Shown here piece by piece: positions 1 through 10,165 of a DNA stretch of 34,141 nucleotides. Origin of the DNA: Perkinsus olseni (Eukaryota > Perkinsozoa > Perkinsida). Under the pieces are notes generated by a model that had not been told where the DNA came from, ran no database searches, and saw only the letters and a list, made by a program, of their open reading frames with translations. The stretch spans positions 1-34,141 of the forward strand of contig JABANN010000378.1 in NCBI GenBank assembly GCA_013115125.1. Reading direction: 5' to 3'. A program made the position numbers and the translations under genes. Each line of letters begins with the position of its first letter. Positions within the stretch are counted from its first letter, which is position 1.

Positions 1-201
1 GAGATACCACACGCGCAAGTATCCGCACGAAGTTTTCCTTACGACGTTTCCCACTTTTGCAACTGACTGGCGAATTCCGATAAGTCGGTCATTGTCGAGT
101 CGGAGCTCTTCCATCCCTGAGTGCCGTCGCTCACCAACTCTTCTGACTCTGAGCGGCACCCGTACTCACTCATTTCGGTACGTTGCTGAATCCGTACTTA
201 C

Positions 202-271
202 CCGTACCGGGGATTGAACCTGCGCCCTACGGGTGATAGCCGAAGATTCTAACCATTACGCTACGGTGGAA
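202..271 (-). pseudogene. tRNA-Asp-like element (decayed tRNA or head of a tRNA-derived SINE)
   Basis: Read on the minus strand, this has an A-box match (TAGCGTAATGG) and a B-box match (GGTTCAATCC), the two internal RNA polymerase III promoter elements of tRNA genes. The spacing is tRNA-like and the anticodon-loop position reads ATC (Asp codon GAT). The acceptor, anticodon and T stems each carry mismatches when folded, so a working tRNA is unlikely. It could be a dead tRNA copy or the 5' part of a SINE. I did not see a tail repeat or target-site duplication that would settle this. Confidence 0.5.
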
Positions 272-454
272 AGGTTGGCGGCCACGGACCTCCATGCGCT
301 GCGACTTCGTAACATGGCATTTTCTCTATCAAGCTGCATGAAATTTCGTCTTCCCTCTCGTGCATGCTGCGCATTTCGCTTTCATCACTCATGGTCTTTC
401 ATACAGCACTACTAGGCTCAATTCCTAGTAACGGCATCTCTTCCCTTCCCGCAG

Positions 455-704
455 ATTAGTGGAACAATATCGGGGTCTCCATAACAAACTGATACGTGTC
501 CCGTCGAAAAATCTCGGTGGATATCGTGTTGAGGTCCGGGTCCGAGTACACTCTTGCCATCGCCAGCGACTAGGCAGGTGGGTTGAGCGGCTTACGAGCA
601 GGCGAGCCTTTTCAGTGGATTCGTACCCCGACATTAATGTTCATTCTTTCCCCATCAGTGACTATCTTAATGCAATCCACGATTGCCTGGGATGGTTGAA
701 GGGA
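455..704 (+). other. Candidate upstream exon of the OTU gene
   Basis: A strong 3' splice signal, a pyrimidine run ending in CGCAG at 454, is followed by 250 nt open in one frame. A possible 41-nt intron (705-745, GT...AG) would join this frame in phase to the OTU reading frame at 746. The encoded stretch has mixed, protein-like composition but matches no family I recognise. There is no in-frame ATG, so it would need a still earlier exon. Alternatively the acceptor at 454 is a spliced-leader site and translation starts at 692. Confidence 0.35.
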
Positions 705-1920
705 GTACACTGATAGTGGGCGCTGCGAACAATAATACCGCGAAGGAGCAGAAATGTATTGCCGCCTATATAATCCAACTCTTCGGTCGTACTAGCAGAA
801 ATACTCGCGCTTACGGGAACTCGGCCATTAAGTGTTTTGAAGAATTGCGAAACCAGGAACGGGAACGCCTCGCAAATAATCAAGGGGACCCTGTGAATCG
901 GAACCCTACTAGTGGTGGGCAACAGAATGTTAGAGCTGCCGGCAGTAATAGTGTTGGTGCTGGCGGTAATGAGCCTCGTAATGTTGTGATTGACATCGGG
1001 CGCGTTCCAAGAGAATTGCGGAATGAGGATATTGAAGTTGGCGATGGGATTTCGTATTCATTGCTACAGGATATTATTAACGAGGTTAAGTGGCGTCGGC
1101 CAGCTGGTCGCTCAAAAGATAAATCTGGTACTTTCACATGCAGTATTAAAAAGGCGGGTAAAGGGTCGAAACCAGGGCCAACGTTCCGTAGTAAATGGAA
1201 TGCAATCCGGCACATCGTGAGTACCTACGGGGATAGTTGGAAAGAGTCAGTTGTCCTAGCTGGGGGTGCCAATTGTGAATTCCGGGACGTGGAGTGGGGA
1301 CTCCCAGATGGTATCGTCACCCCTAAGTACAGACAGTCTCGCAATGCCACTGACATAGCCGCCATTCGCCTGGGGCATTATTACATTCGTACTGATCCTA
1401 TCACCTTTTTTTATTTAGGTGATAAATTCGCCCGAAAAGTAGCCCGGGGAGATGGAAACTGTTTATTTTCTTCTGTCGCAATTCATCTGTATGATGAGAA
1501 GGTCTTCAACGTTCTTCGCAGGCACAGCATCAGCGCCGATAGTGCACCCCAATACCTGAGAGACCGATGTTGTGATGAACTGAGCCACGGTGTAACGGAG
1601 GACCACAGTGGTCCGACCACTGGCAGTTATTTCTAGAGAGTGATGGCCCATGGTTGGAGCAACATGGCTTTGGTGACCCACAAAGTTTAACGCTACAACA
1701 ATATGTGGGAATAATGAGGAAGGATAGTACTTGGGGAGGCGGATTGGAGATTTGGGCGTTGAGTATTATACTTAAGCGCCAAATAGTAGTCTTGGTTGAG
1801 AAAGACCCTATCATGCACGTCTTAGCTCACCGGGTAGACACGGGGAACTTTGAAACTTCCATCCCCCTGACGCTTTTCTACAACGGCAATGACCATTATA
1901 ACGCTCTCATTCCTCGTTGA
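692..1920 (+). CDS. OTU-domain cysteine protease (probable deubiquitinase)
   Basis: Two exons, 692-1589 and 1637-1920, joined by a 47-nt GT-AG intron, give 393 aa. The last third is an OTU domain: GDGNCLF carries the catalytic Asp254 and Cys257, a GGGLEIWALS segment follows, and NDHYNAL near the C-terminus supplies His386. The triad is therefore complete. OTU proteins cut ubiquitin-type isopeptide bonds. The N-terminal 230 residues match nothing I know and include an Asn/Gly-rich linker at about residues 60-95. The first in-frame ATG is at 692, but an upstream exon (455-704) could replace its first codons. Without the intron the two parts lie in different frames, so a frameshifted copy is the alternative. 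The intron size and consensus match the rest of the window, which favours an intact gene. A 35-bp minisatellite starts 36 bp after the stop. Confidence 0.75.
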
Positions 1921-1956
1921 TAATACATTTTACGCCCATCAGTATCCAGTATAGAC

Positions 1957-2256
1957 ATGCGCTAACCGTCAGGATGTCTGCTATTATTGGCATGCGCTAA
2001 CCCTCAGGATGTCTACTGATATTCAAATGCGCTAACCCTCAGGATGTTTGATAACATTCGAATGCGCTAACCCTCAGGATATCTACTGATATTCAAATGC
2101 GCTAACCCTCAGGATGTTTGATAATATTCGAATGCGCTAACCCTCAGGATGTTTGATAATATTCGAATGCGCTAACCCTCAGGATGTTTAATAATATTCA
2201 GATGCGCTAACCCTCAGGATGTATAATAATATTCAGATGCGCTGAACCACAGTATC
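1957..2256. repeat. 35-bp minisatellite, eight units plus a degenerate ninth
   Basis: Units begin with ATGCGCTAACC at 1957, 1992, 2027, 2062, 2097, 2132, 2167 and 2202, exactly 35 bp apart, and a decayed unit starts at 2237. The core ATGCGCTAACCCTCAGGAT is almost invariant, while the second half varies (GTTTGATAATATTCGA-like or GTCTACTGATATTCAA-like). The two variants roughly alternate at the left end, which suggests some expansion by two-unit steps. It lies between the OTU gene and the next plus-strand gene. Confidence 0.95.
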
Positions 2257-2349
2257 CTGTTGCGTTTCGAGTGATATGATAAATTAACCTGCCGTTGTAC
2301 TTTGTTGCTTGGACGTACGCACGTTGTAGTTATTCACCCCTTCCGAATA

Positions 2350-3192
2350 ATGTCCCATGCCTCCAAGGAATCCGACGCATCCGTCGAAAATGAAGGCTGT
2401 ATATCTGTGAAAGTCGACAGCATAAAGGCCATAGGAGACGCTGTCGACCGCGCAATGATTACTCTAAGATCCACATTGGAGGCGCTCCAAAGTCTGAAGG
2501 AAGTACTGCCGAGCGCTAGCGCCGAAAGGAGCCCGGAAAAAGGTGATAAATCGGAAGTGAAATGTTATGTGTGTAAAAAACCAGGGCTGCGGTACAACAT
2601 CAGCAGACATTTCCGTGATATGAACCGAAGCTACTACGATAAAGGATTAACAGGTTGGGTGCTGGGCGATGGTAGAATTCACTACACAAGATCCAAGAAT
2701 CAGCGGCAATCCCCGACAGGTGAGACAAAGAGAATCAATAACGAAGCATCGTGCTGCACTTTCAGATACGGCGAGTATTCCTTCAACCAACCCGGCGCGG
2801 ATTGCCGGTAATAACACCCTTACCATGGCAGATAAGGCCGAAGAGCCCGAGTCTGAGAAAGTGGCCCCTTCCACTGAGAGTGTGGGCCCCTCCGCGGAAA
2901 GTGTGACCCCTTCCACTGAGGGTGTAAGCCCACCGGCTGCCGGTGTCGAGCGTGCAACTGGAAGCCGTGATCTTATGTCACGAGGAGAGGATGAACGTGC
3001 TACAGAGCCCCAGCAGAGCAGAAGGCAGGACACCATATCCAAAGCTGAAGTCCCTAACAAGCGACTAAAGTAAGACAATAACAGAGAATGAAATGTATTA
3101 GATTACTCATTTTTCGCAGGAATATCCAAGAATTAAGCTCCTCTGAAGATGGAGCTATAGTACCAGTGGAAAAGAAGAAGAGACAAACGTAG
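2350..3192 (+). CDS. Small protein with CxxC...H motif, STES/SAES-type repeats and basic tail
   Basis: Three exons, 2350-2719, 2766-3069 and 3120-3192, with introns of 46 and 50 nt, give 248 aa. Both splice pairs are canonical and restore the frame. A possible zinc-binding segment is C72-x2-C75-x11-H87, close to half of a C2H2 finger, but I see no fourth ligand. Residues around 175-205 hold a short degenerate repeat (APSTESVGPSAESVTPSTEG). The C-terminus ends KKKRQT, which could serve in nuclear entry. I do not recognise a family. The gene lies between two blocks of related repeats and next to the OTU gene on the same strand, so the pair may move or evolve together. An ATG at 2302 is in frame, but 2350 gives a more ordinary N-terminus. 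Confidence 0.65.
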
Positions 3193-3841
3193 TATTATGT
3201 GCTTGCAGGACCCCACTGCATCACTCACGGCACGATCTGGTTTGTCGAGGGAGGTGGAGACATTGCAGCGGGCAGAGTATGAGCGGCCTGAGGTGGCCTA
3301 CAACTCCGCTTGTCGCCGACATCAAGTCTTGGCTAGAGTAAACACCCTAACTACCCTCCCTTCCCTCCCTTTCTGCACGAACACCAATTTTCTGGGAGCG
3401 ACTATTCGCGAGTTTTAATTTATGGCCACTGGGGGGAGCTGGTGAGCCAGATGGCTTCAGTGGGAAGTTCGATATTGAAGCTTGACGCGTCCAAAAAAGC
3501 TTCCAAACAAGTACTGGAAGCTGGGTCGTCGGCCTGGCTCGTCAGTGTTTATAACGAAATCGGTGAAGTGCCACTTCAGAAGTGGTGAAGGCGGTTCTCT
3601 GCATTGCTTGGCACTGATCACTGAGCAGGTACGGTAATAGTAAAATTCGGAGCGACGTGAACCTCTGCGACGCAGAGTCTGCGTCCACGATGCCCAGCAA
3701 GGCGCCCACAAAGCAAGTCGCGATTTAATTCCTAACACGCGGAACAGTAGTACTCAGTTCCAGTTTAATCAGAGCCACCAGAAGAACAAGAGAAAGTGGC
3801 CCAGTAAAGTCGTTCGGGCGGTTCCACGAATAACGCTGTAG
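3193..3841. other. Intergenic, no gene supported
   Basis: Short open stretches occur (for example 3197-3418 on the plus strand) but none has a recognisable domain, and I found no splice pair that extends them convincingly. Confidence 0.5.
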
Positions 3842-3972
3842 GCAGTATTCGTAATCTGCACTACTATCCAGTACCGCAATGCGCTACAGTACCATCCAGT
3901 ATCAGTTCTTTATACAGTACCATCCAGTACTGCTATACTGCTATTCCGTGCAGTACCATCCAGTATTCGTAA
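3842..3972. repeat. Degenerate repeat patch built on CAGTACCATCCAGTA
   Basis: The 15-mer CAGTACCATCCAGTA is present at 3887, 3915 and 3951, with partial copies at about 3863 and 3843. Spacing is irregular (28 and 36 bp). The words ATGCGCTA and ATCCAGTAT also occur at the left edge of the 35-bp minisatellite near 1945-1965, so the two patches share ancestry or a common seed. Confidence 0.8.
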
Positions 3973-4570
3973 AGGATGCAGTATAAGGATGCAGTGTCAA
4001 TGACACTGTATCATGTAATACTAGCGAAGCTCACAGTCACATCCATTATTCGTACTGCAAGCTCATCGTATTGTTGATTTTGTAGTTGCCTAAGATTCAT
4101 CTGTCGGTCGGGTTAATAGTTCGGTCCATGGACTCCTATTTTTGTACTTCATTTTTATCATGAGTACCGACCTATCAACCGGGAAATCGTCTCATTGCGA
4201 GAACCGTGACGTGGATGGGGGAGACAAGGATGATGAGGTTGCGGTCGTTCGATCCACAGCTGTGTACCTAATACGCAATTTGTATTAGGCTACTGGCAGC
4301 AGTAGCGGGAGCCAAACAACATCACCGTTAGAGTTCTCAAGCCTGGAACTGATAGATATCCCCCCTCTCAATTTAGCCAGAGCAATTGCCGAGGAGCAGC
4401 GAAATAGTCCCATCATCGCAACCGTCGAAGAAACCTTACCAAGACAACCGGGGAGAGCCACTACATTCTGACCCGTTGGAGTATGCATCATCACTGATGA
4501 TTCATCAGTCTCCGTCTGGTACGTATCGCCGATACGATAGCGTTATACGCTACAGTCGTTACAGAGGAGG

Positions 4571-4599
4571 GGTTGGCATCGTATGATACGATGCCAACC
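4571..4599. repeat. Perfect inverted repeat, 14-bp arms, 1-nt loop
   Basis: The left arm is GGTTGGCATCGTAT, then G at 4585, then its exact reverse complement. A further shorter inverted repeat (GATACGA/TCGTATC) follows at 4604-4618 and shares the GATACGA word. Confidence 0.95.
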
Positions 4600-4984
4600 T
4601 GATGATACGATTCGTATCGTTCCTCCCAGCCCTGAAGTCAAGCCCGAGTGGCTCAATGACGTGAGTGTCAAGGCTAGCGCAGGTAAGTCTTGGGCAATCT
4701 TGCGCTCGCCCTCTCCGCCCTCTGACTCGCAGGTAACAGCTGTTACTAACGGCTGACATCAAGGAGTACAAAGTACAGTGGAGAAAACTGGGGTCGAGCT
4801 AGCCGCTGCCGGAAAAGATGGCGACTCCTAAGTCCCCAAAAACGACGCGTTATCCGCAGTGACCAACGGCGCGGGTAGTAAAGGACAAACAATCAAGTAA
4901 GGAGAGAGTTGTTGGGATTACTACCTAAGGGCTTTCATACCGGTTTCATACTCTTATAATATAAGACTTATATGTTTGTTCGCG

Positions 4985-5027
4985 GGCTCAGAATCTGAAC
5001 TCAGAATCTGAGTTCAGATTCTGAGCC
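4985..5027. repeat. Perfect inverted repeat, 20-bp arms, AAT loop
   Basis: The left arm at 4985-5004 starts GGCTCAGAATCTG; the right arm at 5008-5027 is its exact complement. Within each arm CAGAATCTGA-like words repeat, so the structure is also internally repetitive. It is the strongest hairpin in the window. A run ending near 4970 carries another small palindrome (CTTATAATATAAG). Confidence 0.97.
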
Positions 5028-5374
5028 TCAGATGTCAACGAAAAGAAGTGCCACTCAAGCCTAGTACGGTCTGCTTGCCTGCGCTGTCCTTGTGGTGAGC
5101 AAAATTGAACTACCAGACGAGGATGTTGTCTTATTCAATGTATCGGAATATCTTAACAATACTCTGAAGGCATAAAGCCACCCGGCTTCGGAGGCTCAGC
5201 GACGGGACCAATCCTTGAGAGAATATGAGAGACAAGTACAGCAAACCTGGAAACCGAATGCATCTATCAGATGCCATCTGATTCCTTGCTAAAGAATCCT
5301 TGGTGCACACTTTTGGTTTATTTTCACATTTGTGGTCTTCGGGATTCTCTTTCAGACATTATGTTCGGTGATCC

Positions 5375-5602
5375 ATGGGTTGCCGTGGGTGTGGGCAGAG
5401 CCCGAGACTTCTGAAATACCATCGGTTGCCAGGCGACGAAGATGTTGCCGGCGACAACAGTCGACCCCGACAGTCGGAGTCCGACTCCATAGACAGCGAG
5501 AGGGCGGTAGCTCCCGACGAAAATACTGAGCAACGAGGGGAGCAGGTGGAACCCGGCCACAGTACTCAGCCAGAGAGAGTTGGCCCCCAACGACAATTCT
5601 GA
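5375..5602 (+). CDS. Doubtful small reading frame with MGCRGCG start
   Basis: A 75-aa frame beginning MGCRGCGQSP has the start expected of an N-myristoylated, palmitoylated protein. It continues into a polar Asp/Glu/Gln-rich stretch with VAPDENTEQ. After its stop the same frame runs on to about 5750 and repeats the motif as VAPDGNSRQ, and the underlying DNA near 5507-5560 and 5634-5670 is an imperfect direct repeat. It may be an exon of a spliced gene or chance coding in a repetitive stretch. No family is recognised. Confidence 0.25.
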   Translation: MGCRGCGQSPRLLKYHRLPGDEDVAGDNSRPRQSESDSIDSERAVAPDENTEQRGEQVEPGHSTQPERVGPQRQF

Positions 5603-5645
5603 TCAGGGGCTACCGACGGAAATTCTAACCGAAAGGTAGCTCCCG

Positions 5646-5756
5646 ATGGAAATTCTAGGCAACAAGTGGATCAAGAGAAAATTTATGTTACTTATGGTGA
5701 TATCATTCATCGGATTCGTAGTTGCTGTATTTATACTGGGCATCCTTAGGAGATGA
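5646..5756 (+). CDS. Candidate 36-aa single-span membrane peptide
   Basis: ATG at 5646 opens a 36-residue frame: a basic N-terminus (KWIKRKF), then about 20 continuous hydrophobic residues (MLLMVISFIGFVVAVFILGI) and a final LRR before the stop. That is the layout of a tail-anchored or single-pass peptide. It overlaps the end of the VAPDGNS-containing frame in another phase, so it could be the last exon of a spliced membrane protein. A strong hydrophobic run can also arise by chance in T-rich DNA. Confidence 0.25.
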   Translation: MEILGNKWIKRKFMLLMVISFIGFVVAVFILGILRR

Positions 5757-7577
5757 AGTAGAGAATTTCCGATTAGAGTGCGGCATCGATGAATCCCATT
5801 TAATGGCCATCCATTGCATGGGAACATGAGGGTGGTACTGTAAGAGTTGGTAGCAAAATATCGTGGACGAATGGCAATCTCTTTCTTGTCCATGGGTATG
5901 AGTAGTTAGAGTACCACTGAACTGTCGTGCCAATATGCAACGTGACGCCGATGGTGTACGAAGAGGTGGAGTCCCAGGTCCCCCATAATTTATGGGCCCT
6001 AAATTCCCGCTACAGTCGCTGTCAGCCGCAAGGTCTGCACCGGTCTGGAACTGAAAAGCCCTACTCAGCTTTCCGTCGACTCTGGTGAGGTTTCTGCTCT
6101 ATAGCCGTCACCTTGAGGGCCCCTCAATGAGGGGGCGGGATGTTGAGGAGTCATATATTGACTGTAGAGGAGTAGTAAGGGTGCAGTGCACCCGGTGCAC
6201 GATGCCGTAGGGCCTACAGTCTTCAGTGTAGACTGGCCGTTAGCAATTGTCATCATAGGTTTATGTACGCAGTGCGTACTACGCACTCATTATCCGAGGT
6301 TCTAGACTTTAGAACCTCTGATAATAAGTGGCTACAGGACTCCTCTGAGGAGAGGTCGTTTTCTGAGGTAGCCATCTGGCCTCAAGTTGCGATCTTGAGT
6401 TGTGCTGCAGCCTGAAACGGAAGGCGACACCTACAAGGTAACATGAATGATTCGCTGGCATTGAGTTGACAGCTATAAATGACCATCAAAGAAGCGCTCT
6501 AGGACCATATTATATGGTCCATATCTCCATCGCTCACATTATGGTAGTATCATAATCGATGAGCACGGAGTGGTGACCACGAGAGTAACAAGCAACATCG
6601 GTCTCACCGGACTCATGGCGAAAAACCGAAAAGTTCCACGGTGGAACTTCCATCATCAGGGTCAAAACCATGAACTAACTCGGTATGAGACTGATCTGTT
6701 AGTCTGACGAAAGGAGGCGTCGATCTGCGTTCCAAGGTACTGATGAGGTCAGATGAATACCTGATGATCGCGGCGCGATCCCTCTTAGCGGGGACTCGCC
6801 GCCTCCGAGGCGGCCTCCCCGGTAAGTGTCGGCCGCCGACAATGTAGAGTTGCTCAAGCGATTCATAATACAGTCCCATACCGACGATACCCAACACGTA
6901 CACGTGGAGCATAGAATTTCTGTCAGTTCCTGTGACAGAAACTGTGCTAGAGGAGCACATGGAGGGATCTTCCTGGGGGGGCATCTGGCATTGACATCAG
7001 TTGAGTACCGGGCGTAACATCCTTCCCGCTGAGATTTCTCGGAAGAATGTCGTCAACAAGTTCGTAAGTTACAGGAGATCATCCGGAGTACAGGACTTTC
7101 TTCGAGTCAATATCCCTCGGAGGGAGGATTATTCGGGGAATATATCGTAGGAGAGATTCCCTCCTACCGTCGCATGACAACGTTCGAACTAAAGAGTATC
7201 GAGTAGCCTCAGCGAATCCTGTTGCATGCAGAAGCACAACCCGGCGTCGCTAGCTGCAGAGAGCGTAGGACGTACGCCGTAAGGTCAAAGTTGGACCGTC
7301 AAATAGCACGCTCACATTTCGCCCTTGAAAAATGTGAACTAGTCCTGACACGCCGCGTTATCTCGATTGAGTAGCGTCAGAGGGTGGATGCTTGCTGCAG
7401 TCGGTAGCATCAATCATCTACTCTCCCACCGGCCTCCCAGCTTAGTGAATTCCATCAACTAGATTGACTCCAGCGCAACTATCCGTACCGAAAAGTCGCG
7501 CTGTACAGTCAATGCTCCCATCTTGGCTCAAGTACAGTTTGAATCGTCATCATCATGAGCGACCAGGTGGGTCGCTC

Positions 7578-10165
7578 CCGGTGACTCCTCTGAGTCTAGC
7601 TCACACCAATTACCATCAGTCTGTGCCGAAAAACAGTACGCAAGCTGAGAATGGCCCGACTGATACCGTGATGCACTTGGAGAGCTTTAGCTAGTTGTCA
7701 AACTGCTGGAAGAGTAGTTGATTCCGATGTAGCACGGCAACACTGTGTAGTAAAAATCTGAGCCCCGCAGAGCCGGCAGTGCAGGCTGGGTGATGTAACG
7801 CCGCTTTTCTGCGATGAACATCCATGACAACTGGTCCGAGTGGGGAGCCCTCAACAGTTAGTTGTATGATTATAGTCTACTCCGACCATCGTCACCACTC
7901 TGAATCCCAACGGAGGGCGACATAAACACTGACTCATTGCAACACACACTACCACAGGACTCCCGTCCTCATGCCTCCTGGAATGGTATGGCAAGTGCTG
8001 ATTTGAAGTTTCGCGGTACGCTAGCTGGTGCTCTTCATCACAGAATGCCATTGATAGTTGACCAGATTAATGCAAACTTCTGCTTATTGAGTAACTTTAA
8101 ATTCTCGATTCTTGAGTAACTACTGAACTCAAGTCGACTTAATCTAGATATGGTCACAATTGTGTAGGCAGCAATAGCAACATAGCTCAAAGAAAAGAAA
8201 CTCAACAATCATCATATGGATGCAGATAGTACCACGCTCTGCAGGCCGACCCCGTAGTTATTGTCAGTAAGTATAACAGCATCAGCAACCACCGCACGCA
8301 AGTCATCGACGACAAAAACAGCAAGAATCATGAAGTAGCGCCGCAGGACTCAACCCGATAGCAGTATGAGCAAACTGGCACCTTCAGCGTCGCCTCTGCT
8401 ACCTTGTACTAGTACCATAAGCATTATCTATCATTACTACGACTACGCTACTAGGAACATTGAGACCTGCTTCTACGACCTATTATCATTATGATCAACC
8501 AACAAAAGCTAAGAAAAGGGGCAGGAGGTGACTGCCATTAACAAATTCAAGATGCTCGCTACATGTGCCGCGAACGCTCCCGTCACGTCAACATCATCGG
8601 CATCAGACGCTGTGGTGGAACGACTCCGCCAGATCGCCATCGAGATATAGTTCTTGTTGTTGCTGTTATGGGACCAACGAACATAAGCATTCTCAAGAGG
8701 ACATGGCTCACATCTAGTGTTTCTTCATATTGATACACCCACCATCTGGAGAACCAACCTCCTCACGACCTGTGTAGGAAAGGTGTAGGCACCAGTCAAA
8801 GTGTGAGAGAAAAAACTCCCATCATCAAATGACTGAGCAGAGCGCCGGCTTCTCGGTTGCAGAGAGGACAACTCTATAATAACAGAAAAACCAGTGTGGC
8901 ACGCACGCATGTGCTAGATTGTGAACGAATACCCTGTAGTAATGCCATGACCATCAAGACCAAACGCAATCATGGTGTTGAACTATCCGGCCCAACGGAT
9001 TTCGACGAATAATAAATACAGTATCCTTAACTGTGGCTCAGGGTTGCGATACAGCAGGAGATAGAGACGAGCAGAGCAAACAACCACATGACTGATCCAC
9101 GCTGGATCGGTCAAGCATAAACCACCATTTGTCAACCATTTCCACATTAGAACGACGACGGGCCACAACCAGCACCTTACCGACCACTTCGAAGGAGTAA
9201 CCATGGTGTCGTTGAAGAAGTAGCGGTATAGCGGGTGAGCGGTTAACTACATTTGGTATATAGTCTCGAACGATGAGAATCCAAGACGAGGCGACTGAAT
9301 GCAGTCACCAGCGGGTCACTTCAAAGGCATGTGCCACACAGAACCACCATGAACAGTTCCATTGAGCGACCAGGTCCATCACAGGAAGCCACTGGGAGAC
9401 CCGCGTGATCTGCAGCTATTTACAACAGTAAGACGATTGAGTGACGGGAATAGTGAGTGGTGTAGCAAGGCCCCCCCCGAGCAAATACACTGGGGCGACT
9501 GTGGGAAGGAGTTACAACTTGAGATCAGAAACAGGACTCTCAACGATTGTTGCAGTGACGTATGAGCATCAGCGCATCCGGCGAAAGAGAGCAGACGCAC
9601 AGAAGCGACGGTCGTTCTGAGAATAGTAGTACTATACCAGACGAAGGAGAAGAGGACAACCGATAATAAATAGTACAAAGTAGCAGGAGAAAAGGGTGTG
9701 AGAAACAATCGCTATTGGCGTCGATGGCGAGATGACATACACCAAGTGAAAACGAATGATGGTAGCAGCGGCAAGGAGGGGGATAGCATGCGGCACACGC
9801 CGTGCGGGGTGCTAAACCCCAGGCACAGTCGTTGCTGATAATGCCGATCACAAACGGAGGCCAAGAGCTAATAGGTATAAGTGACACCGATATTCATAGC
9901 ACACAAGGAATAACCGCGAAAACCAATCGGTTAGATTTAGTTATGATGAGAGTATTATAGCCATAGTAGAAGTACGATAGAAGTCATAGCAGCAACAGTT
10001 GCTTGGAGAAGAAGAACCATACGATAATGAGCCTTTCATGACACTAGCCAAGAAAAGGTAAAGCAGCGGCATAGATGACCACAGTAGCGGCCAATAATAG
10101 AGCGCTACCAATGGGAAACCATATACACAACCAATACAATCACAGGCTGCTTGAACACCACCGCT
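7578..10165. other. Unresolved region, no gene model supported
   Basis: The minus strand is pyrimidine-rich here and has several open stretches that translate to hydrophobic or mixed sequence, for example about 9290-9080 and 9760-9610. Plausible splice pairs exist (donor GTAAGG at 9180), but competing frames are equally open and no phase-consistent chain emerged. I recognise no domain on either strand. The region may hold a divergent or decayed gene with many exons. Confidence 0.4.

Larger units (their letters stand above)
4267..7577. repeat. Gene-poor island rich in short perfect hairpins
   Basis: Across 3.3 kb I find at least a dozen inverted repeats with perfect or near-perfect arms of 7-20 bp and loops of 0-10 nt. 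Examples: 4267-4289, 4571-4599, 4733-4746, 4985-5027, 5266-5282, 6271-6287, 6290-6324, 6502-6520, 6631-6649, 6798-6814, 6917-6941, 7312-7337 and 7557-7577. Several have a single-base loop and odd symmetry. Sequence differs from hairpin to hairpin, so this is not one element in many copies. No long open frame or recognisable exon runs through it. Its function, if any, is unknown. Confidence 0.75.

Noticed and set aside
202-271. Functional tRNA gene
   Set aside because: Acceptor, anticodon and T stems carry several mismatches.
1580-1660. OTU gene as a frameshifted pseudogene
   Set aside because: A 47-nt GT-AG intron with a TTTCTAG acceptor restores the frame, and the catalytic triad is intact. 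Introns of this size are the rule in the window.
1957-2256. CRISPR-like array
   Set aside because: Units are contiguous 35-bp tandem repeats with no unique spacers, and the genome is clearly eukaryotic.
692-3192. Viral or virus-like element carrying an OTU protease
   Set aside because: No capsid, polymerase, integrase or terminal repeat is visible, and the genes carry host-type introns.
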